A stretch of 64,000 nucleotides of DNA from Acidobacteriaceae bacterium (GTDB taxonomy: Bacteria; Acidobacteriota; Terriglobia; Bryobacterales; Bryobacteraceae). The notes beneath the pieces are model-generated. The model did no database searches and was not told where the DNA came from. It saw nothing but the letters and a program-made list of their open reading frames with translations. The position numbers and the translations under genes were made by a program. The stretch is taken from the NCBI GenBank assembly GCA_019233755.1, contig JAFAMD010000027.1, positions 1 to 64,000 on the forward strand, read 5' to 3'. This document shows, one piece after another, positions 16,996 through 26,325 of the stretch. Numbering within the stretch: the first letter of the stretch is position 1; every line of letters begins with the position of its first letter.

Positions 16996-17483
16996 CTGCC
17001 ACAGTTGGGAGGATATCAAGCAAATAGAGTAGAAATCAAGGGGGAATTATTGGTACTGGTATGTGTATTGTAGTAGGTGACTAGTAAAATAACTAGTAGC
17101 AAAAGGAACAACTTTGGGGCGGGCGAATTTGCGGTAGGTTGTTTCGATGACCTCCTATTGGTGAGGAGCCGGCCCCGTCAGGCTTAATTGGTGAAAAATG
17201 TGTTAAAAACGGCACTCTATTTTCCGCAAATCATTTGTCCACGATCCATGTGAGCCACATTATTTTTCATAGTTATGAACAATTACTAGTAGATCGAGGA
17301 TTTGAGCTCTCGTAGCGTGGCCGAAGTGCCGTTTGGCGGCGAAGGATACGGTACCATTACGGAAGGCGGGTGTCGGGAAGCAGACGACCGGCTGGGAATT
17401 CCGGGCTCGAGGCTCCTGCCGGGACCGCTTGATTCCGTTCTTATCGAAACCTGTCTTAATCGAAACCGGACTTACTCGTTAGC

Positions 17484-18458
17484 ATGGAAGCAATGCCGTC
17501 AAAACGCCCTTCGCGATCCCTGTCTGTAACGGCTGAGCGGTCACTTGAAGAACTTCTGGAGCCGCGGATCGCGGTAGAGCGGCATTTCGCGCAACTTGGG
17601 CGCACTTACCGGCACGGCAAACTGCACCGCTTTTTCGAAATGTACGTCACGAGGCCGGTGCTGAGAAACGGCTTGCAGCTCGCCGGTCTATATGAAAGAG
17701 GCAAGCGGAACGCACTGAATCCGGAATTGCGAACGGTTCCGATGTATTTCGACGGTCTGCCGGACGAATACGACGGATTCCAAATTCTTCACCTGTCAGA
17801 CTTCCACATCGACGGCACAGACGGCCTGACCGAGGTTCTGGCTGAGCGGCTGAGCGAGCTGCGGCCGGATCTGTGCGTGTTTACGGGCGACTACCGGTTT
17901 GAAGATCGTGGTCCGTGCGATGCCGTTTACCCCAGAATGCGGAGCATAGTCTCGAGCATTCGCGCACGGCACGGCATCTTCGGCATTCTCGGGAACCATG
18001 ATGCCGGGGAGATCGCGTACCAGCTTGAGGACATGGGCGTGCAGATGCTGGTGAACGAATTTGCGGAGATCAACCAGGGCGGGGAATCACTTTGGCTGGC
18101 CGGCGTCGACGACAACTTTGATTACGGGACTCACGACTTAGAAAAGGCACTCTCCTCCGTACCGAGCGACGGGTTCAAGATCCTGCTGGCGCATGCGCCG
18201 GAGCTTTATGATGCGGCCGCGGATAAAGGAATCGATCTATATCTTGCGGGGCACACGCATGCCGGGCAGATCCGGGTGCCAGTTTTGGGCGCGCTGAAGC
18301 ACAATGCGCGATGCCCGCGAGCTTACATCCACGGCCACTGGCGACATCGCGGAATGCAAGGCTACACGAGTGCGGGGATAGGCTGCTCGTCGCTGCCGAT
18401 TCGCTATAACTGTCGGCCCGAGATCGTGCTTGTCGAATTGCGGAGGGGTCAGCCATAG
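17484..18458 (+). CDS. Calcineurin-like metallophosphoesterase
   Basis: The 324-residue protein shows the full metallophosphoesterase set in order: HLSDFHID (~residue 100), VFTGDYRF, GILGNHD, LLAHAPE and LAGHTHAGQ. These are the ligands of a dinuclear metal site that hydrolyses phosphomonoesters, phosphodiesters or pyrophosphates. The N-terminal ~90 residues are basic and without transmembrane helix, unlike YkuE homologues that carry a Tat signal or TM segment. The substrate is unknown. A second Met at residue 4 could also be the start. The 800-bp upstream region presumably holds its promoter. Confidence 0.88.
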   Translation: MEAMPSKRPSRSLSVTAERSLEELLEPRIAVERHFAQLGRTYRHGKLHRFFEMYVTRPVLRNGLQLAGLYERGKRNALNPELRTVPMYFDGLPDEYDGFQILHLSDFHIDGTDGLTEVLAERLSELRPDLCVFTGDYRFEDRGPCDAVYPRMRSIVSSIRARHGIFGILGNHDAGEIAYQLEDMGVQMLVNEFAEINQGGESLWLAGVDDNFDYGTHDLEKALSSVPSDGFKILLAHAPELYDAAADKGIDLYLAGHTHAGQIRVPVLGALKHNARCPRAYIHGHWRHRGMQGYTSAGIGCSSLPIRYNCRPEIVLVELRRGQP

Positions 18459-18536
18459 ATGGCATCGGGCGCGGCTGCCGCGTTCTCCTTTCGGCAAAAG
18501 CGCAGCCTGCTGCATCGGTTCCCGTTAGGATGAGCT

Positions 18537-19784
18537 TTGGCACGCTCATCCGGTTTTGTTCTCACTCTCTTCTTTAGTTCTTTAGCTGTTGCGGCTTCGC
18601 ATCCCGACTGGGCGGGAATGCGGAGCGGGATCAAGACAGCCCTGCACATTGCAGATCCGCTACCGGACGTGCGCGCCAAGTCATATGGCCAATTTTCGCC
18701 GGCGCCAGGCGTAACGGCGGACCGCGTTTCCTACGGCACGGGTTATGGTCTGCGCGTGCCAGCGATCGTGTATCACGCGGCGGGCGCAACGATTGTAAAG
18801 CATCCTGCGCTGGTGATTGTGAACGGGCACAGCGGCGACAAGTCTTCCTGGTACGCCTATTGGGCAGGCATCCTCTATTCGCGCGCGGGTGCGGTGGTGC
18901 TCACATATGACCCGATTGGCGAGTATGAGCGCAACAGCGACCGCAAATCGGGAACTCGCCAGCATGATACCGAGCTTGCGCCGCCCGCATCGCAGTCTTC
19001 GGAGCAGGATATGGGGCGGCGCCTGGGCGGGCTGATGGTTACGGATGTCATGCAGGCGGTGAGCTATCTTGCTGACCGGCCGGACGTGGACCCCAAGCGG
19101 ATCGCCGTTTTAGGGTATTCAATGGGCTCGTTTGTCAGCAGCGTTGCGTGTGCGGTGGATACTCGTATTCACGCCTGCGTGTTAGCGGGCGGCGGCGACC
19201 TGGACGGGGCGGGCGGTTATTGGGATTCGAGCACCAAGATGTGCCAGGCGATTCCTTATCAATCGCTGGCTTTCCTGGGTGAGCGGGGGCCGGCGCTCTA
19301 CGCTTTGAGCGCAAAACGGGGGCCAACTCTGGTCATAAACGGATCGAACGACGGCGTGGTCGATATTCCCCATCACGGGGCGGACTGGTTCGAGCAGCTG
19401 CGCAAGCAGACGGTAGCCGAGCTTGGAAGTTCGAAGGATGTCTTCGATTTGGTGTTTGTCCCCGGCGGCGGGCATGCGCCGTACTTCCTGACAAAAACGG
19501 CCGCGCTGTGGCTGCAGGACAAATTGAAGTTCCCTGAGTGGACCAAAAAGCAAATTGAAGCGGTGCCCGAGATGCAGATCAGAGAATGGGCCACTAAGAA
19601 TAAGCTCGACGCTGTGAGCCTGCGGCAGCCGAAGAACGAAGGCAACCTGATGGCGCTCGGCAACGATATCCCTCTGGTGAGCTTTGAACAGTTGCAGGCG
19701 GTGCCGGACACCCTCTGGCAATCGCAAAAAGAAGAATACGTCTACGAGAGCTGGGTGGAACGGGCGCAGGCGGCTTCCCAATGA
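18537..19784 (+). CDS. Exported alpha/beta hydrolase (acetyl-xylan-esterase/dienelactone-hydrolase-like)
   Basis: The start is TTG 18537, with AGGA at 18527-18530; a signal peptide follows (residues 1-~20). The 415-residue product has an alpha/beta-hydrolase core: VLGYSMGSFVSS gives the nucleophile elbow Ser, NGSNDGVVD the Asp loop and PGGGHAPYF the His. A long insertion after VIVNGHSGDKSSW resembles large secreted esterases. The C-terminal ~90 residues are helical. It starts 78 bp after the phosphoesterase stop and may be co-transcribed. Substrate unknown. Confidence 0.8.
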   Translation: MARSSGFVLTLFFSSLAVAASHPDWAGMRSGIKTALHIADPLPDVRAKSYGQFSPAPGVTADRVSYGTGYGLRVPAIVYHAAGATIVKHPALVIVNGHSGDKSSWYAYWAGILYSRAGAVVLTYDPIGEYERNSDRKSGTRQHDTELAPPASQSSEQDMGRRLGGLMVTDVMQAVSYLADRPDVDPKRIAVLGYSMGSFVSSVACAVDTRIHACVLAGGGDLDGAGGYWDSSTKMCQAIPYQSLAFLGERGPALYALSAKRGPTLVINGSNDGVVDIPHHGADWFEQLRKQTVAELGSSKDVFDLVFVPGGGHAPYFLTKTAALWLQDKLKFPEWTKKQIEAVPEMQIREWATKNKLDAVSLRQPKNEGNLMALGNDIPLVSFEQLQAVPDTLWQSQKEEYVYESWVERAQAASQ

Positions 19785-19875
19785 CTGTCCAGTAGTTTTT
19801 CTGGTGCCCTTTCGGCGGGTCGCCGCGGCAGTACCGGCAAGCGGCCCGCATGCTACTCTTTAGCTTCGTTTTCTT

Positions 19876-21543
19876 ATGTCTGATCGCAAGCTGCAGATAG
19901 TGCCAATCGGAGGTCTGGGCGAGTTCGGAATGAACTCGATGGCACTGCGATACGGCGACGACATCATCGTCATCGACGCGGGAATGATGTTTCCCGAATC
20001 CGAATTGCTCGGCGTCGATATCGTTACCCCGGACTTCACTTATTTAGAGCAGCACGCGGAAATGGTCCGCGGCTTGATTCTCACGCACGGCCACGAGGAT
20101 CACATCGGCGGCGTACCGTTTCTGCTCTCGCAGTTGAACATTCCCGTCTACGGGACCGAGTTTACCCTGGCACTTGTCGAACGGCGGCTCGAAGAGCATG
20201 AGCTTCTCGAGCAGGCGCAGTTGAATGCCGTCAAGCCAAAAGACCGCATCAAGCTGGGACCTTTTGAAGTCGAGTTCATTCATGTGACGCACTCGATTGT
20301 GAGTGCGGTGGCCCTGGCGATTACGACCCCGCTGGGCGTGATTATTCACACGGGCGATTTCAAGGTTGATCCAACGCCGACAGATAACGAGCCGTTCGAC
20401 CTGCACACGCTGGCGGAGTACGGCAAACGCGGCGTTCTGCTGCTCATGTCGGATTCGACGAACGTCGACCGCCCCGGATACACAGAGAGCGAGCGGGCGG
20501 TGCGGCCGCGTCTGGAAGAATTGTTCGCACGGGCCGACCGCCGGCTGATTATCTCGTGCTTCAGCAGTTCCGTTCCCCGCCTGCAGCAGATTCTGGATTT
20601 AGCGGCAGTATCCGGCCGCAAGGTGGCATTTCTCGGCCGGAGCATGCTGAATGTGACGGAGATCGCGCATAACCTAGGCCTGCTTTCCATTCCGGATTCC
20701 ACTCTGCTGCGCCCACAGGACATCATGCAGATGGCTCCGGAGAAGGTGGCGGTTGTGGTGTCGGGAACACAGGGAGAGCCGATGTCCGCGCTTTCGCGGG
20801 TGGCGGTAGACAATCACAAGCATTTGTATCTGCAGCCGGGAGATACCGTAGTGCTGAGTTCGCGCATCATTCCCGGCAATGAGAAGCCGATTTTCCGGAT
20901 GATGAACCATATCGCGCGCCGCGGCGCCGAGCTGGTGTACGGCACCACGAAGCCGCCGGTGCACGTTTCGGGGCACGCCAGCGAAGAGGAGCTGAAGCTG
21001 GTCCTTAACCTGGTAAGGCCGCGTTATTTCGTGCCGATTCATGGCGAATACCGGCAGCTTTCGCGGCATGCCATGCTCGCCCAGCACCTCAAGTCCGCCG
21101 GCCTGCAGGATACGTTTGTGCTCGAGACCGGCGACACGCTGGAGATCGATTCATTGGGCGCTCGCCGCGGGGAGAAGGTCACAGTCGGGCGCGTCTGCAT
21201 CGATTCGGGCTCGCTGGACGAGGTGGTGGAAGACATCGTGATTCGCGACCGCCGCCATCTTTCGGAAGACGGGTTCGTACTGCCGATTATCACCATTAAT
21301 AAGAACACGGGCCGGAGCGAGGGACTTCCTGAGATTGTGAGCCGGGGCTTTGTCGCAGGCGACAGCGCGGCGATTTTACAGGAAGCTCGCGGCGTGGTTG
21401 CCCGCACGCTGGAGACCTCGACCGCGGAGGAGCGTGGGGATTGGGGCGTGATGCAGGAGAAAATTCGGACCGATCTGAAACGCTTCCTGAATAAGCAGAC
21501 GCAGCGGCGGCCGCTGATCATGCCGGTGATTCTTGAAGTGTAG
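19876..21543 (+). CDS. rnj: Ribonuclease J
   Basis: The 555-residue protein is a standard RNase J: metallo-beta-lactamase core with the metal motif HGHEDHIGG near residue 72, HTGDFKVDPTP and MSDSTNVDRPG. It also has the beta-CASP motifs (FSSSVPRLQQI, VVSGTQGEPMSAL, HVSGHASEEELKL, PIHGEYRQL) and the C-terminal domain ending LIMPVILEV. It performs 5'-3' exonucleolytic and endonucleolytic mRNA decay and rRNA maturation in the cytosol. A stem-loop at 21587 follows the gene. Confidence 0.95.
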   Translation: MSDRKLQIVPIGGLGEFGMNSMALRYGDDIIVIDAGMMFPESELLGVDIVTPDFTYLEQHAEMVRGLILTHGHEDHIGGVPFLLSQLNIPVYGTEFTLALVERRLEEHELLEQAQLNAVKPKDRIKLGPFEVEFIHVTHSIVSAVALAITTPLGVIIHTGDFKVDPTPTDNEPFDLHTLAEYGKRGVLLLMSDSTNVDRPGYTESERAVRPRLEELFARADRRLIISCFSSSVPRLQQILDLAAVSGRKVAFLGRSMLNVTEIAHNLGLLSIPDSTLLRPQDIMQMAPEKVAVVVSGTQGEPMSALSRVAVDNHKHLYLQPGDTVVLSSRIIPGNEKPIFRMMNHIARRGAELVYGTTKPPVHVSGHASEEELKLVLNLVRPRYFVPIHGEYRQLSRHAMLAQHLKSAGLQDTFVLETGDTLEIDSLGARRGEKVTVGRVCIDSGSLDEVVEDIVIRDRRHLSEDGFVLPIITINKNTGRSEGLPEIVSRGFVAGDSAAILQEARGVVARTLETSTAEERGDWGVMQEKIRTDLKRFLNKQTQRRPLIMPVILEV

Positions 21544-21586
21544 GCCGACAGGTTATTGCGTGGCCCTTATCGAAAGATACTAGCGA

Positions 21587-21605
21587 ACCCTCTCCGATGG
21601 AGGGT
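21587..21605 (+). terminator. Weak stem-loop after rnj
   Basis: ACCCTC (21587-21592) pairs with GAGGGT (21600-21605) across a 7-nt loop, followed by ATTTCG rather than a long T-run. Position 44 bp after the RNase J stop suggests a 3' end or attenuation hairpin. It is not a strong canonical terminator. Confidence 0.4.
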
Positions 21606-21732
21606 ATTTCGTGAAATAGTTGTTAAATTGTTGAGCGGGACACGAGTCTCGTAGCGCGGCAGAGGTGCTTCATCACCCTTTTCGCTGCATCCGCTATAGA
21701 ATGAACTTCGTAGTCAGGAGGGAGGTTTCACT

Positions 21733-22062
21733 GTGAAGAAATTTATCTTTGCGTCTTTCGCAACGCTGGCTCTATGCTCCTTCGCTGCATTCGCAGACCA
21801 AATGACGGGCTACATTTCGGATGCCCATTGCGGTGCTGCGCACAGCAGTGTCAGTGCGGCGAATTCGAAGTGCATCAACAAGTGCCTGCAGGGCGGAAGT
21901 GATCCGGTGCTGGTAAGTGATGGGAAAGTGATGAAGTTCACGGCGGACTCTGCAGGTAAGGCCAAAACGTTTGCAGGGCAGACCGTGACAATTGACGGTA
22001 CGATGGACGGCGATCTCATCAAGATCAACTCCATCGAGAAAGCCACGGGCGCCGGCCAGTAA
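21733..22062 (+). CDS. Small secreted protein with paired cysteines
   Basis: The start is GTG 21733, preceded by the strong site AGGAGGGAGG (21717-21726). The 109-residue product has a clear signal peptide (MKKFIFASFATLALCSFAAFA) and then a short domain beginning DQMTGYISDAHCG. Three Cys follow cleavage (AHCG, SKCINKC), and the C-terminal half (VTIDGTMDGDLIKINSI) is beta-rich and OB-like. Small proteins of this style are common in Acidobacteriota, but I know no function. A periplasmic location is predicted. It converges on the next gene with 3 bp between stops. Confidence 0.75.
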   Translation: MKKFIFASFATLALCSFAAFADQMTGYISDAHCGAAHSSVSAANSKCINKCLQGGSDPVLVSDGKVMKFTADSAGKAKTFAGQTVTIDGTMDGDLIKINSIEKATGAGQ

Positions 22063-22065
22063 ATC

Positions 22066-22704
22066 TCAATGCTCGAACTCGAGGTCCAGCTTTCCGGCTG
22101 GGCCTCGATATAGCACCGCAAGATTCTTCAGCTTGTGCTTGCCATCGAGCGGGAAGTACAGGTATCCTTCCACTGGTTCCGAGGCATCCTTGGCAGGCAG
22201 TTCCTTGGCCTTCAGAACATCCAGCAAGGTCGTATTGCCCTTGCTCTTCTCATCGACTTTCGAGCTGAGCGCGACCGGTTTCGAATTGCCCGGAGACGCT
22301 CCACCCCCGCCGGCCATGATGCCGCCGAATCCGCCGAAGCCTTCTGATTTCTTAGTGGGAGCCGTTGCCGTGTTGGACACAATAAGGCGTCCGGCGCCGG
22401 CGATCTCGCTCGGCTCAAAAGGCTTCGAACGCTCTCCATCGTCGTGCGCCAAAAGGATGAAGTCCTGTGGATCCACCGAGACGGGCTTGTCTGTTTTCGG
22501 CACGACCCGGACGTGCAGGAGCACGATTCCACTGCCGGGATCGGCGCCGAGCTTCTGCGTCACTTCTTCTTCGGAGAGCGTGATGGTGGCGATGATATCC
22601 ACCTGCTCGTTGCCCGCACTGGTGTCAGGGGATATAACTTTCTTCGAAGCAAAGGCGCCAGCCGCGATCAGCAGCAGCGCTGCGGAACAGCACAAAAATC
22701 GCAC
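22066..22704 (-). CDS. Hypothetical exported protein with Gly-rich linker
   Basis: The 212-residue product begins with a signal peptide (MRFLCCSAALLLIAAGAFAS). The mature part has a beta-rich segment (VLLHVRVVPKTDKPVSVDP...FILLAHDDGE), then a Gly-rich stretch (EGFGGFGGIMAGGGGASPGN), and a C-terminal segment ending PLDGKHKLKNLAVLYRGPAG. The two halves resemble a DUF4352-like or Ig-like fold interrupted by the flexible linker, but I do not recognise a named family. Single gene, converging with the small secreted protein. Confidence 0.65.
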   Translation of the reverse strand: MRFLCCSAALLLIAAGAFASKKVISPDTSAGNEQVDIIATITLSEEEVTQKLGADPGSGIVLLHVRVVPKTDKPVSVDPQDFILLAHDDGERSKPFEPSEIAGAGRLIVSNTATAPTKKSEGFGGFGGIMAGGGGASPGNSKPVALSSKVDEKSKGNTTLLDVLKAKELPAKDASEPVEGYLYFPLDGKHKLKNLAVLYRGPAGKLDLEFEH

Positions 22705-22771
22705 GGTATTACTGATTCGAAAATACCATTAACTCGAGGATGCGAAAATTTCCCTAGAGAACAAAAAACCA

Positions 22772-23293
22772 TTGGGAAATACCCGGCAACTTCTCGAAGA
22801 GAGCGGCCTGATCAAGGTGAAATCCGCCACGCCGCAATGGACTTCGCTCGAAGTCGCTCCCACGCTTGAATCGAAACAGCAGGTCCACGAGTATCTCAGG
22901 ACCCAATTAGAGGGCCTGACTGGGGAATTATGCGAAGGGATACTGCTCGCGGTCGACGAGCTGCTCGGCAATGCGATTGAACATGGATGCCGACTGGATC
23001 CGAAAGGAACGGTGGTCATTACGCTGGTTCGTACGGACCACATGATCCTGTTGCATGTTCGGGATGATGGGGCCGGTTTTCCGGTGAGCAGCATGCCGCA
23101 TGCCGCGATCAGCAATCCGCCGGAAGATCCGTTGCGTCACCTTGCCCTGCGCTCGGAGCTGGGCATGCGTCCGGGCGGATTCGGCATCATGCTGGTCAAA
23201 CAGATTGGAGACGAGCTGATATACAACGAAGCGGGCAATGAGGTGATGATGGTGAAATTTCTCAATCAACCGCCGGATGGCGCTCACGCGTAG
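22772..23293 (+). CDS. RsbW-like ATP-binding (GHKL/HATPase) regulatory protein
   Basis: The protein of up to 173 residues is a stand-alone HATPase domain: N-box DELLGNAIEHG, G1 DDGAGF and G2 RPGGFGIML. This is the pattern of anti-sigma-factor serine kinases (RsbW/SpoIIAB type) rather than histidine kinases. The start is uncertain: the listed start is TTG 22772 without a good ribosome-binding site, and GTG 22818 after ATCAAGG is an alternative. No cognate sigma factor or anti-anti-sigma gene is adjacent, though a SpoIIE-type phosphatase is encoded at 50837. Confidence 0.75.
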   Translation: MGNTRQLLEESGLIKVKSATPQWTSLEVAPTLESKQQVHEYLRTQLEGLTGELCEGILLAVDELLGNAIEHGCRLDPKGTVVITLVRTDHMILLHVRDDGAGFPVSSMPHAAISNPPEDPLRHLALRSELGMRPGGFGIMLVKQIGDELIYNEAGNEVMMVKFLNQPPDGAHA

Positions 23294-23316
23294 CGCAGGG
23301 TTGTTTTCCCGATGGC

Positions 23317-25506
23317 CTATCGCTGATCTTCTGAAGGCGCAGAGCCGCCCTTCAGATGGGCATCGAAGAAATTCGCCATCTCCTCATATAGCGACTTGCG
23401 CAGCGGTCCGGAGACGCCATGTGTCTTCTGCGGATAGATCTGCATGAAGAACGGCCTGCCCGCTTGTTCGAGCGCGTTCGCCATCTGCATGGTGTTCTGA
23501 AACAGCACATTGTCGTCTTCGATGTTGTGAACGATCAGGAGCTTGCCTTCGAGTTTGCCGGCATTCTTTACGTTGGAGCTGGCGTCGTATCCCCGCGCAT
23601 TGTCCTGTGGCAAGCCCATGTACCGTTCGGTGTAAATGGTGTCGTAGTTGTGCCAGTCCGTCACGGGCGCACCCGCGACACCCACTTTGAAGACATCCGG
23701 CGCCAGCAGCATGGAGTGAATGGTCATGTAGCCGCCGTAGCTCCAGCCGGTGATGCCGATGCGGTTCGGATCGACAAAGCCCATCCCGATCAGGTGTTCG
23801 ACACCAAGCCGCTGATCGGCGACTTCCACCTTACCCATCTCGTGGTAAATCGGCGATTCAAACGCCAGACCGCGATCGGTAGAGCCGCGGTTGTCGAGCA
23901 TCCAGACCACGTAGCCCCGATGCGCCAGCACCTGGTCCCAGCTCAGGCCGTCCCAGGCGTTCTGAACCACCCGTGCGTGCGGGCCGCCGTAGACTGAAAC
24001 GATCGCGGGATATTTTTTATCCGGCTGGAAGCCTGCCGGCTTGATCAGGCGGCCGTAAAGAATGGTGCCGTCCGGAGCTTTCACCTGTACGATCTCGCTG
24101 GGCAGAATATCGTACTCCCCGGCATCCTTGGTATCCGCCGGTTCCAGCACGGCGAGCTGCCTGCCGTCGCCTGCTTTCAAAAGCGTTTCGGCCGGGCGCT
24201 TGAGGCTCGAGTACGTGTCGACGAAGTAGCTTCCGTCCTCGTTTGCATGCACGGTATGCGAGCCCTCTTCCTTCGTCACGCGCGTGCGTTCGCCGCCGTT
24301 GAAGCTCACGGTATAAAGCTGCGTCTCGAGCGGGCTGGCTTCGGTCGACATGTAATAGACACGCTGCTTCGCTTCATCGATGGCGGATACGGCAGTTACT
24401 AGCCAATTGCCGCTGGTCAGTTGCCCCAGTAACTCGCCCTTATTCGAATAGCGGTAGATTTGGCGGAAGCCGCTGCGCTCGCTTGTCCATAAGAACTCGG
24501 GGCGCGACTTCAGAAAGAACAGGTTGTCGGCGACATTTACCCACGTTTTCGAGCTCTCGTGCAAAATTGGGTGGACGGAGCCGTTTGCCAGATCGCACAA
24601 AAGAAGGTCGAGCTTGCTCTGCACGCGATTGAACCGCTCCAGAGCGATCTCGGAGGAATCGGGAAGCCAGGCGACGCGCGCGAGCAATGCGTCCGCGGTG
24701 CTGCCGAGATCCATCCATTTCGTTTCGCCGCCCTCGGGTGAAATCACTCCCAATTTGACTTCCGCATTGGGCGTGCCGGCCTGCGGATAGCGCTCCGGCT
24801 CGCTTAAGGCACGCTCGCCGATAAGGTCTGTCTGTGGATAGACGAACTCGTCTTTCACGTTGAACTGAAAATACGCGATGTGTCTGGAATCGGGAGACCA
24901 CCAGGTAGCCGTTCCGAGGTCGAGCTCTTCCGGATATACCCAGTCAAGCTTGCCGTTCAGCAGGGTCGGCGTGCCGTCGTTTGTGAGCTGCCTGGTCTGC
25001 CTGGTTGCCAGATCGATGACGTACAGGTTGGATTTCCAGCGGTAGAGGATCTGTTTGCCGTCGGGCGACAGCTTCGGTTCCTCCTCGTCGATATCGTCCT
25101 TCGTAATCTGATCGAAGCCGCCGTTCGGGTGTACGACGAAGAGGTCGCCATTCGCCGAGACCAGCATGTCTTTGCTGTTCGGGAACCATTGGTATGAATC
25201 TGAGGAAACACGGCGGTTCGTCCATCCAAACTCTTTCGGCAGCACTGGCCGTTGCGCCGCTTGCTCCAGTTTCTGCGGCTGGAACCACTCTTTCGATTTG
25301 CCGCTGGCGACGTCGTAAATATACATGCTGCTCTGTTTCTGGTAGGCGAACGATTTTCCGTCGGGCGCCCACTCCGGTGTAATGGGCCAGGCGTGATGAG
25401 CCGAGAGCATGGCGTCGATCGTCACTGGCTTCCCGGCAGCATTCTGGGCTGCCGGAAGCGCGACCGGGCAAAAAAACAGGGCTAAAAAACAAACTGCGTT
25501 TCGCAT
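23317..25506 (-). CDS. Dipeptidyl peptidase IV-like S9 serine peptidase, exported
   Basis: I start at ATG 25506 (MRNAVCFLALFFCPVALPAAQ), where a signal peptide begins; the longer frame adds 13 unlikely residues. The 729-residue protein has an N-terminal DPP4 propeller (WAPDGKSFAY, LSPDGKQILYRWKSNLYVID) and a C-terminal prolyl-oligopeptidase catalytic domain. The Ser is in GWSYGGYM, the Asp in HNIEDDNV and the His in KTHGVSG. It removes X-Pro or X-Ala dipeptides from peptides in the periplasm. It is divergent from the TauE/SafE gene by 49 bp. Confidence 0.92.
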   Translation of the reverse strand: MRNAVCFLALFFCPVALPAAQNAAGKPVTIDAMLSAHHAWPITPEWAPDGKSFAYQKQSSMYIYDVASGKSKEWFQPQKLEQAAQRPVLPKEFGWTNRRVSSDSYQWFPNSKDMLVSANGDLFVVHPNGGFDQITKDDIDEEEPKLSPDGKQILYRWKSNLYVIDLATRQTRQLTNDGTPTLLNGKLDWVYPEELDLGTATWWSPDSRHIAYFQFNVKDEFVYPQTDLIGERALSEPERYPQAGTPNAEVKLGVISPEGGETKWMDLGSTADALLARVAWLPDSSEIALERFNRVQSKLDLLLCDLANGSVHPILHESSKTWVNVADNLFFLKSRPEFLWTSERSGFRQIYRYSNKGELLGQLTSGNWLVTAVSAIDEAKQRVYYMSTEASPLETQLYTVSFNGGERTRVTKEEGSHTVHANEDGSYFVDTYSSLKRPAETLLKAGDGRQLAVLEPADTKDAGEYDILPSEIVQVKAPDGTILYGRLIKPAGFQPDKKYPAIVSVYGGPHARVVQNAWDGLSWDQVLAHRGYVVWMLDNRGSTDRGLAFESPIYHEMGKVEVADQRLGVEHLIGMGFVDPNRIGITGWSYGGYMTIHSMLLAPDVFKVGVAGAPVTDWHNYDTIYTERYMGLPQDNARGYDASSNVKNAGKLEGKLLIVHNIEDDNVLFQNTMQMANALEQAGRPFFMQIYPQKTHGVSGPLRKSLYEEMANFFDAHLKGGSAPSEDQR

Positions 25507-25555
25507 GCGTACTCTTGCAGTGTATGAAACGGGCAACCCATACACTAGTCGCTAC

Positions 25556-26302
25556 ATGACTTTTCTGTTGCTCATTGCCGCCGCCTTCGCGGCCGGGGTC
25601 ATCAACTCAGTGGCGGGCGGCGGAAGCTTTCTAACCTTTCCATCCCTGGTGTTTGCGGGGGTGCCGGCGGTGGTGGCGAATGCCTCAAACACAGTGGCGC
25701 TGGTGCCCGGCTCGGTGACCGCCGCTCTGTCGTACCGGCAGGAGATTCAGCAGTTAAGCGGGGCCAGACTGAAATCGTGGTTTGTTATCAGCCTGGCTGG
25801 CGGAGCGGCGGGCGCGGCGCTGCTGCTCGTCACTTCCGACAGGACGTTCCGCCAGATAGCGCCCTGGCTGCTGCTGTTCGCCACGCTCCTGTTCGCTTTC
25901 GGAGCGCGGGTCAGCCTGGCGCTGCGCGGGCGCCTGCACTCGAACCAGGGCCTGATGCTTGCACTGTTATTCCCGATTTCGGTCTATGGCGGCTATTTCG
26001 GCGGAGGAATCGGCATCATGATTCTTGCGGCGTTCCGCCTATACGGCTACACGGACATTCACGGCATGAACGGAATCAAGTCGATTCTTTCCGGGTCGCT
26101 GAACGCCATTGCCGCGCTTATTTTTGTCGCTGCACACCGCATTGACTGGCTCCCCACACTTGTGATGATGGCTGCTGCCATTGCCGGCGGCTATGTCGGG
26201 CCGGTGCTTGCGCGCCGCATGCCGGAGGCGGTAATCCGCGCGATCGTTATCGTCGTTGGTGTGCTCATGACCGCCTACTTCTTTCGTATTGCGCCGAAGT
26301 AG
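25556..26302 (+). CDS. TauE/SafE family membrane permease
   Basis: I place the start at ATG 25556 (MTFLLLIAAAFAAGVINSVAG), because the upstream frame runs antisense into the peptidase gene. The 248-residue product has about seven to eight hydrophobic helices, with the family repeat GGGSFLTFPSL / VVANASNTVAL in the first half and GGYFGGGIGIM in the second. TauE/SafE proteins export sulfite, sulfoacetate or other organosulfur anions. Function here is inferred from the family only. It converges on the UxaA-like gene. Confidence 0.88.
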   Translation: MTFLLLIAAAFAAGVINSVAGGGSFLTFPSLVFAGVPAVVANASNTVALVPGSVTAALSYRQEIQQLSGARLKSWFVISLAGGAAGAALLLVTSDRTFRQIAPWLLLFATLLFAFGARVSLALRGRLHSNQGLMLALLFPISVYGGYFGGGIGIMILAAFRLYGYTDIHGMNGIKSILSGSLNAIAALIFVAAHRIDWLPTLVMMAAAIAGGYVGPVLARRMPEAVIRAIVIVVGVLMTAYFFRIAPK

Positions 26303-26325
26303 CATCGGGCCGCGCATTCGCGAGC

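Larger units (their letters stand above)
16682..17483. other. 800-bp AT-rich intergenic region with inverted repeats
   Basis: No convincing coding sequence. From ~16840 to ~17300 the composition is clearly more AT-rich than the genes. Noted structures: GAAAGTTTC (16849-16857) with its inverted copy GAAACTTTC (16893-16901); GTATTAT (16973-16979) with ATAATAC (16989-16995); ACTAGT three times (17080, 17092, 17285), the first two embedded in CTAGTAAAATAACTAGTAGC, which resembles the site at 33763. It is the shared upstream region of the acyltransferase (minus) and the metallophosphoesterase (plus). Confidence 0.55.

Noticed and set aside
17302..17529. 75-codon ORF before the metallophosphoesterase
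   Set aside because: No ribosome-binding site, no recognisable sequence, and it overlaps the phosphoesterase start in another frame.
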